Position numbers and translations under genes: made by a program. Positions 17,218 to 25,275 of a DNA stretch of 64,000 nucleotides are shown one piece after another. This DNA is from Flavobacterium psychrotrophum (GTDB lineage Bacteria; Bacteroidota; Bacteroidia; Flavobacteriales; Flavobacteriaceae): assembly GCF_003403075.1 (NCBI RefSeq), contig NZ_CP031557.1:4340001-4404000 (forward strand), written 5' to 3'. The notes under the pieces were generated by a model. It did no database searches. It was given only the letters and a program-made list of their open reading frames with translations, and was not told where the DNA came from. The first letter of the stretch is position 1; each line of letters starts with the position of its first letter.

Positions 17218-18273
17218 ATGTACAATAAAAATCGCATAAATAAACTAAGGCGTGTACTTATGCGCAGCCTTACCAAAGATGTTGGTACCACACATACTAA
17301 TGTTAAAAGGGAAGGCGACACCAATGCTTCTATTAAAAAAATACTGGTAAGCCGACCTAACCATCGCCTGGGTAACCAGTTGCTGCTTACCCCTCTTATT
17401 GATGAACTTGAAGCCACGTTTCCGGGTTGCTCTATAGATGTATTTGTACGCGGCGGACTGGCACATGTGCTCTTTAAGAATTACACATCGGTAAGCGGTG
17501 TTTTTAAATTACCTAAGAGGCCATTAAAAGAAATAATGGCTTATTTAAAAGTATGGAGAGCTGTTAGTAAGGCCGACTATGACCTTGCCATAAACGTGGC
17601 GCGCGGCTCATCATCCGGGCGTATGTCGATACAAAGGGCTAAGGCACGCTATAAGCTTTTTGGCGATTTACCTGAAACCGCAGTTGAAAAATATCCTGAC
17701 CATATGCACATGGCAAAACATCCTGTATATGTGTTGCGTACTGAGTTAGCTAAACTGGGTTTTGAGGTTCAGGATAATCCGGTGCCGGTAATGGATTTGC
17801 GTCTTGACGGCGCGGAACTTAGCCACGCCAAAGCAGAACTGGATAAGCTGGTGTCTGCCGATAAAAAAACAATCAGCATTTTTACATACGCTACGGGTTC
17901 TAAGTGTTATACACCAGAATGGTGGCTGCCTGTATACGAAAAACTAAAAACACATTTCCCTGATTATAATATTGTAGAGGTATTGCCTGCCGAGAATGTG
18001 AGCCAGATACATTTTGCCGCACCTACATTTTATAGCCATGACGTGCGCGAAATTGCGTCCTTTATTGCTAACACGGCTGTTTTTATAGGTGCAGATAGTG
18101 GCATTATGCACCTTGCCAGTGCGGCTAAGGCGCCTACTGTTGGCCTTTTTAGCGTTACCGATGCTACTAAATATGGCCCGTATGGCAATGGGAGTATTGC
18201 AGTAAACACAAATAACACAGATGCCGATGGGCTTGTTGAAGCAGTAGCTATAGTGCTTAAAAATAATTCATAG
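17218..18273 (+). CDS. glycosyltransferase family 9 protein
   Basis: A 351-aa protein of the ADP-heptose:LPS heptosyltransferase family (GT9). Visible: ILVSRPNHRLGNQLLLTPLI, a GxxxLTPL-like start of the first Rossmann domain, and the C-terminal FIGADSGIMHLASAAKAPTVGLF motif that binds the donor sugar nucleotide. It probably adds a sugar to the LPS core or another surface glycan; donor and acceptor are not shown by the sequence. TATCTTTA at about 17184 is a likely -7 element. No other glycan genes are next to it. Confidence 0.9.
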   Translation: MYNKNRINKLRRVLMRSLTKDVGTTHTNVKREGDTNASIKKILVSRPNHRLGNQLLLTPLIDELEATFPGCSIDVFVRGGLAHVLFKNYTSVSGVFKLPKRPLKEIMAYLKVWRAVSKADYDLAINVARGSSSGRMSIQRAKARYKLFGDLPETAVEKYPDHMHMAKHPVYVLRTELAKLGFEVQDNPVPVMDLRLDGAELSHAKAELDKLVSADKKTISIFTYATGSKCYTPEWWLPVYEKLKTHFPDYNIVEVLPAENVSQIHFAAPTFYSHDVREIASFIANTAVFIGADSGIMHLASAAKAPTVGLFSVTDATKYGPYGNGSIAVNTNNTDADGLVEAVAIVLKNNS

Positions 18274-18330
18274 CGTTTTTGTTTGTAAGTCTGCTTAAGC
18301 TGATGTGTAAAAAAGATGTGAATTATTTTT

Positions 18331-18358
18331 TTGAAAAGGGTTTAATTGTATATATTTG
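18331..18358 (+). promoter_or_regulatory. tRNA-Arg promoter (TTG ... TATATTTG)
   Basis: TTG at 18331-18333 and TATATTTG at 18351-18358 lie 17 bases apart, slightly short but acceptable, just before the tRNA at 18374. Confidence 0.55.
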
Positions 18359-18373
18359 CACCCTGAAAATAAT

Positions 18374-18445
18374 GGCTTCGTAGTTCAACGGATAGAATGG
18401 GAGTTTCCTAAACTTTTGATCCAAGTTCGATTCTTGGCGAGGCTA
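18374..18445 (+). tRNA. tRNA-Arg (anticodon CCT)
   Basis: A 72-base cloverleaf. Acceptor arms GGCTTCG and CGAGGCT pair over 7 bases, with discriminator A at 18445. The D-arm holds GTTCAACGGATAGAAT. The anticodon stem is GGAGT/ACTTT with loop TTCCTAA, giving anticodon CCT (codon AGG). The T-arm is CCAAGTTCGATTCTTGG. CCA is not encoded. A terminator follows directly. Confidence 0.95.
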
Positions 18446-18449
18446 CAAG

Positions 18450-18481
18450 ACCCGCTTCATGCATATGGAGCGGGTTTTTTT
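18450..18481 (+). terminator. rho-independent terminator after tRNA-Arg
   Basis: Arms CCCGCTTC (18451-18458) and GGAGCGGG (18467-18474) with a following run of seven T. Confidence 0.85.
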
Positions 18482-18495
18482 ATTCCCAAAAACCC

Positions 18496-18503
18496 TATCT
18501 TTG
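18496..18503 (+). promoter_or_regulatory. -7 element (TATCTTTG) of the AraC gene, implying a near-leaderless mRNA
   Basis: TATCTTTG ends only 3 bases before the ATG at 18507. In this phylum the transcription start lies a few bases past this box, so the mRNA would begin at or next to the start codon. Confidence 0.5.
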
Positions 18504-18506
18504 GGT

Positions 18507-19280
18507 ATGCATCAGGAATTTACCCCGTCTACTGCGCTACAGCATACCATAAAGTGTTTTTGGTACGATAGGATAAATGCTGGCGGACTGCAACCTACTT
18601 TTGAGGTTGTACCCGATGGCTACACCGAAATTATATTTTATTTTGGCAGTAATTGCAGTATTCTCACTGATGGGCTGCCACAGCCATTAGCATCGCCCTT
18701 TATGATGGGACTGCTTAATAACCCCGCTGTTTTTCAAGCTCCATATCCGTTAGATATCATTGGTGTGCGTTGCTATCCCTGGACGATATTTAATTTGTTG
18801 GGGTTACAATCAGGCAAGGCTGGGGTAAAGGCACTTCACCATCCTGTTGCCACACTTCAGCCTGCACTTAACAAACTTATAAGTGCCGGAAAGATACCGG
18901 AGGCAATTACGCTGCTTGAAAATTACTTTCTGACCGTACAGCCGCAGGTTGCCACAAATAGCCAGCTTCAAAAAGCAGGGGAAGCAATTACTAAAGGCAA
19001 AGGCACATTGCCCGTTAGTGAGGTAGCTGCCGAAGCCCACATAACAGTGCGCACACTGGAACGGAATTTTAAGCAATCTTCCGGCTATTCTGTAAAAGAC
19101 GTCTCCGGACTGATACGTTTTGAACAGGTGCGCAACCGCCTGTTGCAGGAGCCTAATGTTAATCTTGCAGGGTTAGCACACGAATTGGGTTATGCTGACC
19201 AGTCACACCTTAGTAGAGAGTTTAAGCGTTACAGTGGCACTACACCATCTGTATTTGCTAAAAATAATAAGAAAGCGTAA
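18507..19280 (+). CDS. AraC family transcriptional regulator
   Basis: A 257-aa regulator. I took the ATG at 18507 (MHQEFTPSTALQHTIKCFW) because the upstream in-frame part is the tRNA terminator. The N-terminal ~110 residues have the DUF6597-type cupin-like pattern (VVPDGYTEIIFYFG, GVRCYPW). The C-terminus has two helix-turn-helix units (VSEVAAEAHITVRTLERNF and LAGLAHELGYADQSHLSREF), the second with the AraC signature. It lies 89 bases before a TetX-like monooxygenase gene on the same strand, so it may control it. The inducer is unknown. Confidence 0.9.
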   Translation: MHQEFTPSTALQHTIKCFWYDRINAGGLQPTFEVVPDGYTEIIFYFGSNCSILTDGLPQPLASPFMMGLLNNPAVFQAPYPLDIIGVRCYPWTIFNLLGLQSGKAGVKALHHPVATLQPALNKLISAGKIPEAITLLENYFLTVQPQVATNSQLQKAGEAITKGKGTLPVSEVAAEAHITVRTLERNFKQSSGYSVKDVSGLIRFEQVRNRLLQEPNVNLAGLAHELGYADQSHLSREFKRYSGTTPSVFAKNNKKA

Positions 19281-19369
19281 GGAATACCCCTGTTACTACT
19301 TTGTCGCATTTATACAATCACAACTAAAAGGTAATATAGAATTTTGCATTGTAATTAAACATTTAAAAT

Positions 19370-20500
19370 ATGTTACTGCAAGATAAAGAAGTCGCTATTA
19401 TTGGCGCAGGGCCTGTAGGGCTTACAATGGCAAAGTTACTGCAACAGCAGGGGGTAGCTGTAACCGTTTATGAAAGGGATATAAATGCACAGGCAAGGAT
19501 ATGGGGCGGCCCACTAGACCTGCATAAAGGAACCGGACAGGATGCCCTGAAAAGGGCGGGGCTATTACAGCATTATTATGATATGGCAATATGTATGGGA
19601 AGGACAATAACGGACAAACAGGTAAACCTACTTTTTCGGAGGATACCGACACCCGAAGAGGAATACGACAACCCGGAGATAAACAGGAATGATTTAAGGA
19701 TATTATTGCTGGAAAGCTTAGCGGCAAATACCGTTGTTTGGGATAGAAAACTTAGCGGCCTGACAGCACTTGACGCGAAATGGATTTTGCACTTTGAAGG
19801 TAAGCCGGACGTGGTTGCCGATTTTGTTATTGGTGCCAATGGCGGGATGTCATCCGTGAGGAAATATGTTACGGATGCTGAAGTAGAATATACCGGAAGC
19901 TTTATTATTCAGGGTGAGGTGCCTGATCCGGAAATTAACTGCCCTGAATTCTATCAACTGTGCGGTGGCAACATACTCATGACCACTGCAAACGGTATTA
20001 CGTTTACTGCAAACCCTAATAATAATGGAGCATTAATGTATGGCATTTCATTCAGGAAACCTGAATCATGGTTTATTGAAAATCGCCCCGATTTTCAGGA
20101 TGTGGGGAGTATTGCTACTTTACTTTCAGATATGCTGGCAGACTGGCACAGCGTTTATAAAGAGCCGTTTCGCTCAACATCTCTTTTTGTAGGGCTGCCT
20201 ACCCGAAAAATCGCTTTGAACCACTGGAAAACAAATAGAACTTTGCCCATTACCCTTATTGGAGATGCCGCACATTTAATTCCTCCTTTTGCAGGGGAGG
20301 GCGTAAACACCGGATTGCAGGATGCTTTGATATTATCAGATAATCTTACTAACGGAAAGTTTGATTCCGTAGCAGCAGCTATCAGTAATTACGAGCAACA
20401 AATGTTTGTTTATGCAGGCGAAGCACAACTACAAACAAGCATAAATGAAATAGCAATGCACGAGCCGGAATTTTCGTTTCAAAAAAGATTTAGTGAGTAA
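19370..20500 (+). CDS. TetX-like FAD-dependent monooxygenase
   Basis: A 376-aa class A flavin monooxygenase. It shows GAGPVG (12-17) and Glu35 for FAD binding, the NPEINRNDLR segment, ANGGMSSVRKYVTD, PEINCPEFYQLC, ANPNNNGAL and the C-terminal GDAAHLIPPFAGEGVNTGLQ (from 298). As remembered, these blocks match Tet(X) almost word for word, and the length is nearly the same (Tet(X) is about 380-390 aa). Tet(X) hydroxylates tetracyclines, including tigecycline, with NADPH and O2. Whether this homologue acts on tetracycline cannot be told from sequence alone. The upstream AraC gene is a possible regulator. No mobile-element marks are nearby, so it looks like a resident chromosomal gene. Confidence 0.88.
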   Translation: MLLQDKEVAIIGAGPVGLTMAKLLQQQGVAVTVYERDINAQARIWGGPLDLHKGTGQDALKRAGLLQHYYDMAICMGRTITDKQVNLLFRRIPTPEEEYDNPEINRNDLRILLLESLAANTVVWDRKLSGLTALDAKWILHFEGKPDVVADFVIGANGGMSSVRKYVTDAEVEYTGSFIIQGEVPDPEINCPEFYQLCGGNILMTTANGITFTANPNNNGALMYGISFRKPESWFIENRPDFQDVGSIATLLSDMLADWHSVYKEPFRSTSLFVGLPTRKIALNHWKTNRTLPITLIGDAAHLIPPFAGEGVNTGLQDALILSDNLTNGKFDSVAAAISNYEQQMFVYAGEAQLQTSINEIAMHEPEFSFQKRFSE

Positions 20501-20524
20501 ACAGGCTTTGCAGAAAATGAAACA

Positions 20525-20547
20525 GCCTCTACTTTTACAGCAGAGGC
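20525..20547 (-). terminator. possible terminator between convergent genes
   Basis: GCCTCT (20525-20530) and AGAGGC (20542-20547) form a 6-base stem. On the minus strand it is followed by a moderately T-rich stretch (GTTTCATTTT), so it may end the DUF4139 gene. The stem is short. Confidence 0.4.
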
Positions 20548-20588
20548 CATCTCACATTTGAGTTAGTTAATATAATCCGTTGGTTGGT

Positions 20589-22238
20589 TTAGAGATTAGG
20601 TATCACACTACTTTTGGGATATTTTACTTTATAGCTAATGCGTATTTTCCTGGTTTCGCCGGGGCTTAGTTTTAGTTCCCAGGTCATGATGCCGGTTTCG
20701 GTATCTATTTTTGCACCGTCATCTTTTAGCAGGGTAACTTCTACTTCTTTATCGGTACTTACAGGGTACTGGTCTTTAAGTTGCAGGCTTACACTTTCTT
20801 TTTTATTGTTGCGAATAACTGTTTCATAAGTAAAGGTTTGTTCCTTGTAGCTGCTCAGGAATTTTGTCCCGCTCTTATCGGCAATTTTCTCACGGGTAAT
20901 CGAAACCTTCTTGTCACGTCCCATACTAAGGCTCAGCGTATCTCCCGTCTGGTTAGGTAGTATGGTGGTTTTGCCAATATACATTTTATCAAAAATAATA
21001 TTTGCCTCGCCCGGCAGCAGGTTGTACTTGCCGTAATCTGTAATCTCTGCCAGCAAAAACGCTTCTTTCTCTACCCTTGGTACGGCATAATGGCGATGCG
21101 TGGCAGGCAGTTTAATTTCTTTAAGGCTTACGCTGTGTGCTTTGCCATTGCTGGCTACATCATACGGAATATCTATATCAAACGACACATTTAGCTGGTT
21201 CTCGTTAATGGTTGTAACCTGAGAAACCGAAGCTGTACTCATTTTTCTTGTAGCACTCCTATAGCCTTGTACCATAACCTCATCGAGTTGCTGTTTTTCT
21301 AATTCTACACCAGCCACGCGGCTCTGAGCTGTAGTAGCAGCGCCTGGAGTGCCATAAATACGGGGTTGCTGCATTTGCAAAAACCAGGTGCCTAACTCGG
21401 GCGCTATGCTGTTTTGGTTGGGCGAGCCGCTGCTCAGGGTAAGCTTTACCTTTTTCCAGTCGATACCTGTGGTTTGCTGTACACGTGCTTTATACATCAT
21501 GTTTATAGGGCCGCTGGTGTTATCTGCACGCAGGTCGTAGAACGGTACCCAGCCTGCACCCGCAGTAAGGTATTTAATTTCGAGTGGCACATTGCCGGCC
21601 TGGCTGTTCATAACCTGGAGTACCAGTTTACCCTGCGATGTCTTATCCTCTTTTTGGGTATTGGTGGCAAGACGGGTATTGAGTTTTTCTAAAAGCTCAT
21701 TTAGTTTCTTCTCTTTTTCGGCAAGCGCATTATAATTTACGTTAAGCTCGTTTCGCTTGGCTTTGTAGTAATCGGCCAGCTTTATGAGTTCGGCAACGCT
21801 CAGGCCGCTGTTTTGACCCCCTGCCTGGCGGTTGAGGTCTAAGAGTTCGATGGTTTTTTGTTCGTTATACTTCTCGCCACTTATTTTTTCAATAGTTTTC
21901 TTAACGATTACAATACTGTCATGCACTTTTCTGAGTGCGGGTGACGCCTCATCATGCTCATATTCGCTAATATAATCGCGCGTAAATTGAACAGATAGCA
22001 CCGTAAGGCTTTCCGGTGCGCCTATTTGTACGGTGTTTTCATTAACGTAATCTGCTACGTTTTTAATTACGATCTCGCTGGTGCCTGCGGGCAGGTTTAG
22101 CGTGGTAGTCTGGGTTAGTTCGGCATTGCTGTAGTACACGGTTGCTGCCGTAACCTTAGCCGATGTAAATATGGGTTTTTGGGCGAATGCCATGCCGCAC
22201 ACAAGCAGCAGTAGTAGCAATAGGTTTCTCTTAAGCAT
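20589..22238 (-). CDS. secreted DUF4139 (MuiA-like) protein with a TonB-plug-like insert
   Basis: A 549-aa protein. The ATG at 22238 starts a clear signal peptide (MLKRNLLLLLLLVCGMAFAQ); the longer ORF upstream is AT-rich spacer. The N-terminal region fits DUF4140 with a coiled-coil (about residues 100-215), followed by the beta-rich DUF4139 domain to the C-terminus (KYNLLPGEANIIFD, KIRISYKVKYPK). Such 'mucoidy inhibitor A' proteins have no proven function. Between the two halves lies LDEVMVQGYRSATRKMSTAS, which resembles the start of SusC-type receptor plugs (DEVVVVGYG ... TGS). An exported location is expected; the function is unknown. Confidence 0.85.
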   Translation of the reverse strand: MLKRNLLLLLLLVCGMAFAQKPIFTSAKVTAATVYYSNAELTQTTTLNLPAGTSEIVIKNVADYVNENTVQIGAPESLTVLSVQFTRDYISEYEHDEASPALRKVHDSIVIVKKTIEKISGEKYNEQKTIELLDLNRQAGGQNSGLSVAELIKLADYYKAKRNELNVNYNALAEKEKKLNELLEKLNTRLATNTQKEDKTSQGKLVLQVMNSQAGNVPLEIKYLTAGAGWVPFYDLRADNTSGPINMMYKARVQQTTGIDWKKVKLTLSSGSPNQNSIAPELGTWFLQMQQPRIYGTPGAATTAQSRVAGVELEKQQLDEVMVQGYRSATRKMSTASVSQVTTINENQLNVSFDIDIPYDVASNGKAHSVSLKEIKLPATHRHYAVPRVEKEAFLLAEITDYGKYNLLPGEANIIFDKMYIGKTTILPNQTGDTLSLSMGRDKKVSITREKIADKSGTKFLSSYKEQTFTYETVIRNNKKESVSLQLKDQYPVSTDKEVEVTLLKDDGAKIDTETGIMTWELKLSPGETRKIRISYKVKYPKSSVIPNL

Positions 22239-22369
22239 AAATGTCTTTTTATGTAAAGAGGGAATTGTTGAGGTAAAGGTTGGGAGGGGAGTGAAATTTC
22301 TGTGGAAATAAGATGTATGGATGTGATTTTGGGAAATAAAAATGGATATAAAATACCCAGTAGTAGGTA

Positions 22370-22400
22370 TTGTTAAATGTCTGTAAATCAGATATTTTTG
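22370..22400 (+). promoter_or_regulatory. promoter of the trypco2-like gene (TTG - 20 bp - TATTTTTG)
   Basis: TTG at 22370-22372 and TATTTTTG at 22393-22400 have ideal 20-base spacing. Transcription would begin near 22404, giving a leader of about 40 bases. Confidence 0.65.
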
Positions 22401-22442
22401 AATGGAATAATAAATCTTTATATAATTTAAATTACATTTAAC

Positions 22443-23003
22443 ATGAAAAAATTTATCCTTATTTTTATTTTGATCGCAAATCATGGTTTAGCACAAACAT
22501 CTACAGAGACCTTACCGTTAGACCAGGTAATAACTATAATTAATAATAGTTTAGATTCGGCAAGTAATCAACTTAAAGACGTGAAACTGAATATTACGGA
22601 AGCTGAAGTTTCTTTAAGCACTATATATGACAAATCAGGAGGTGGAGGTTTTAAGATATTTGTTAAGGCCGAAAAAAAGTGGGAATTAGAGAAAACCAGC
22701 ACAATGACTTATTCTTATAAGAAAGTTGAGCAAATTGAGAAAATTAATAAATCTTTAGAGAGTTTGGATAATTCATTTAAAAATAGTCTGACGAAGGCGA
22801 TTGTTCAAGCAGCAAAACAATGGAAGGATAGCTCTAATACAGTTAAAGGATTAAATAAAGATAGCTTCTCTGTAGAGATATCTTTCGCTTTTACGTCTAG
22901 TGGTGGTGCTGGTTTTGAAGTTGAAGTTTGGGGTATAGGTTTAGATGCAAGTGTTAATCTCGAAAATACAGCCGTTCATACAATTAGTTTAACTTTTAAA
23001 TAA
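22443..23003 (+). CDS. secreted protein with two trypco2-like units
   Basis: A 186-aa protein with signal peptide MKKFILIFILIANHGLA-Q. Residues 24-93 have the layout of the trypsin-co-occurring domain 2 (trypco2): an LPLDQVITIINNSL helix, a KLNITEAEVSLS strand, then GGGGFKIFVKAEKKWE and a final strand. Residues about 110-186 repeat this plan (helix FKNSLTKAIVQAAKQW, strand FSVEISFAFTSSGGAGFEV, then VWGIGL and HTISLTFK). The family call is my inference from pattern and memory. Known trypco2 domains occur in intracellular conflict-type proteins with trypsin-like proteases; none is adjacent here. The gene is more AT-rich than its neighbours, has a good promoter and stands alone. Confidence 0.6.
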   Translation: MKKFILIFILIANHGLAQTSTETLPLDQVITIINNSLDSASNQLKDVKLNITEAEVSLSTIYDKSGGGGFKIFVKAEKKWELEKTSTMTYSYKKVEQIEKINKSLESLDNSFKNSLTKAIVQAAKQWKDSSNTVKGLNKDSFSVEISFAFTSSGGAGFEVEVWGIGLDASVNLENTAVHTISLTFK

Positions 23004-23075
23004 AATTTACTTTTAAGAATATAAGATATAAACAATGTGTATTAGGTTTTCCGTGATCAGTATGGCCTAAAAACA

Positions 23076-23103
23076 AAAAAGCCAGTCGTAAGACTGGCTT
23101 TAA
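23076..23103 (-). terminator. rho-independent terminator after tRNA-Asn
   Basis: On the minus strand AAAAGCCAGTC and GACTGGCTTTT (23102-23092 and 23087-23077) pair perfectly around a 4-base loop, followed by T-rich sequence. It lies right after the tRNA 3' end. Confidence 0.85.
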
Positions 23104-23106
23104 AAG

Positions 23107-23180
23107 CTCCCCCTCTTGGGCTCGAACCAAGGACCCTCTGATTAACAGTCAGATGCTCTAACCAGCTGAGCTAAGGAGGA
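23107..23180 (-). tRNA. tRNA-Asn (anticodon GTT)
   Basis: A 74-base cloverleaf on the minus strand. Acceptor TCCTCCT pairs with AGGGGGA (G-T pairs allowed); discriminator G. The D-arm contains TAGCTCAGCTGGTTAGAGCA. The anticodon loop CTGTTAA gives GTT. The T-arm is CTTGGTTCGAGCCCAAG. CCA is not encoded. Confidence 0.96.
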
Positions 23181-23308
23181 AACTGTATATTGTTTCGATA
23201 ATCTGGTTATCTATATTTTTTAAGAACTTAAAGGCTTATTGTGTTGCCTTGATTGCGGTGCAAATATACACCCATTTTTAAGTTCTGCAAACATTTTTTT
23301 CAAAAATT

Positions 23309-24643
23309 TTAAAAGAATTTATCACGTATCAAAATCCATATATCCTTACCCATAACTAACGCCATGAGACTAAGCAAAATAACCATCCCTACAGTCTGTA
23401 CAACACCTGCAGCTTTATCACTAAGTTTTTTTCCGGTTAACATTTCTGCTATAGTAAATATGGCATGTCCGCCGTCTAAGCCCGGTATTGGCAGCAAGTT
23501 CATAAAGGCAAGCCCTACCGAAAAGAACGCCGTAAACTTCCAGAAATACTCCCAGTCCCATGTTGTAGGCAGCTTGCTCGCTATACCCACCACACTTGTT
23601 ACCTGCGTGTAGGCACCGGTACTAGGGCGCAGTATAAGCTTAAATTGCTTTATTGTATACACAAGTTGAGTGTACGATTCTTCCATAGCAGCCGGTATGG
23701 CGCTAAAAAAGCTGTACTCCTGCCTAACGTAATAATCTTTTGCGCGTGGTGCTTTTTGTACAATGCCTATAGTTCCTGTAGAATCTACTGCCGTGGTAAT
23801 GGTCATAGGGGTATTGCCACGCTTTATATTAAGCTGTAGTGTGCCCTTTTTATGCTTAAAGGCCTCTTCGCCTACCTGTGCCATATACTTAAGCGGTTTG
23901 CCCTCTACACCCACAAGGCTGTCTCCTGTTTTAAGGCCTGCCTGTATAGCCTGCCCTTTCGGGTTAAGGCTGTCTATAACCGTAGCGCTTACCAGCGGGT
24001 GAATAAAATCACGGCCTTCCTTTTCCAGTATGTCGTGCAGGTTCTCATCGGTAAGTTTTATATCTACTACCTTACCGGCACGCTCTACCTGAATATGGTC
24101 GCCAAGCAATACATCAAGCACCATACGGTCAAAACGCGGTTGGTATTTACCATCTACCTTAAGTATCTTGTCGCCGTCTTCAAAACCTGAGGCTTTACCC
24201 ACAGATCCAAATGCAAGGCCTTTTTCCTGTATTACGGCGGTAGACATGTATTCTTTGCCATAATAAGTATATACAAACGTAAATATAAACCAGGCCAGTA
24301 GTATGTTAACAATAATACCGCCAAGCATAATAATAAGCCTTTGCCAGGCCGGCTTAGAACGAAACTCCCACGGCTGCGGTTCTGTTTTCATGGCTTCGGT
24401 ATCCATGCTTTCGTCTATCATACCGCTAAGCTTTACATAGCCGCCCAGTGGCAGCCAGCCTATTCCCCATTCTGTTTCGCCTATTTTCTTTTTGATTAAT
24501 GAAAAGCCCGCATCCATAAAAAGGTAAAATTTTTCTACGCGTACCTTAAACATTTTTGCGGTTATGTAGTGCCCAAACTCGTGTAAAATTACCAGTATTG
24601 AAAGCATTAAAACCAGCTGGGCAATCTGAATCAGTGTATCCAT
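23309..24643 (-). CDS. rseP: RIP metalloprotease (site-2 protease)
   Basis: A 444-aa M50 membrane protease. The zinc motif HEFGH (21-25) lies in the first transmembrane segment; a PDZ domain follows (about residues 200-290, GLKTGDSLVGVEGKPL), and NLLPIPGLDGGH near the C-terminus supplies the third zinc ligand. It cuts membrane-bound anti-sigma factors and signal-peptide remnants within the inner membrane. The minus-strand promoter TATTTTTG lies about 40 bases upstream. Its usual neighbours (dxr, bamA) are not visible here; it appears as a single gene after tRNA-Asn. Confidence 0.95.
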   Translation of the reverse strand: MDTLIQIAQLVLMLSILVILHEFGHYITAKMFKVRVEKFYLFMDAGFSLIKKKIGETEWGIGWLPLGGYVKLSGMIDESMDTEAMKTEPQPWEFRSKPAWQRLIIMLGGIIVNILLAWFIFTFVYTYYGKEYMSTAVIQEKGLAFGSVGKASGFEDGDKILKVDGKYQPRFDRMVLDVLLGDHIQVERAGKVVDIKLTDENLHDILEKEGRDFIHPLVSATVIDSLNPKGQAIQAGLKTGDSLVGVEGKPLKYMAQVGEEAFKHKKGTLQLNIKRGNTPMTITTAVDSTGTIGIVQKAPRAKDYYVRQEYSFFSAIPAAMEESYTQLVYTIKQFKLILRPSTGAYTQVTSVVGIASKLPTTWDWEYFWKFTAFFSVGLAFMNLLPIPGLDGGHAIFTIAEMLTGKKLSDKAAGVVQTVGMVILLSLMALVMGKDIWILIRDKFF

Positions 24644-24864
24644 TTTATGTTTTAAATTCTATTACAAACGCACAAAAATAGTGTTTTCTGATTTACCATC
24701 CTGTAAATAATTACCCACGGGCGGCATTTAAAAGTTTGTTAATAATGACGAATGCAATTCATAATTAACCGTTGTGGGGTAACTTTACAATCCTTACATT
24801 TATTCCGTAAGATATTTCAGCTAAAAGTTTACACCACGTTTTGGTAGAAAACCAGTATCTCACT

Positions 24865-25266
24865 ATGATAAAACCACTTCCATACTTACTACTACGGCTG
24901 CTCATTGGTATGAGTTTCTTTGGTCACGGACTTGTACGCCTGCCAAAACTCGATAAATTCAGCACCTGGATGGTAGGTGAATTCCAGAATTCCCTTTTGC
25001 CTCAGACACTTGTAAAGCCCTTTAGCTGTATTTTGCCTTTCGGCGAATTAATTACCGGGCTGCTCCTGCTCATCGGGCTTTTTACAAAGCAGGCCTGTGT
25101 GCTGGGCGTGCTGATAGCCCTTGCCCTCATCTTTGGGTCATCCATGATAGAAGAGTGGGGTAGCATACCATCCCAACTTATCCACGGCGTCATTTTAGTA
25201 TTTTTATTACAACACCTTGTATCAAACCATTATGCGCTCGACGCAAAACGTAAACCACAACAATAA
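24865..25266 (+). CDS. DoxX family membrane protein
   Basis: A 133-aa protein with four hydrophobic segments. I took the ATG at 24865 (MIKPLPYLLLRLLIGMSFFG), not the upstream TTG. The pattern RLLIGMSFFGHGLVRL and LPFGELITGLLLLIGLFTKQ fits DoxX/DoxD-like quinone-interacting membrane proteins (PF07681). The biochemical role is unproven. It is 9 bases before the OYE-like gene, suggesting an operon of redox-related proteins. A TAACTTTA element lies further upstream. Confidence 0.82.
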   Translation: MIKPLPYLLLRLLIGMSFFGHGLVRLPKLDKFSTWMVGEFQNSLLPQTLVKPFSCILPFGELITGLLLLIGLFTKQACVLGVLIALALIFGSSMIEEWGSIPSQLIHGVILVFLLQHLVSNHYALDAKRKPQQ

Positions 25267-25275
25267 AACATAGCT

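Noticed and set aside
17218..20500. TetX-like gene as part of a mobile resistance island
   Set aside because: No transposase, integrase, transfer gene or flanking direct repeat was seen between 17 and 21 kb.
24643..24865. Riboswitch or leader RNA between rseP and the DoxX gene
   Set aside because: The 220-bp divergent gap shows promoter-like sequence but no strong stem or known motif.
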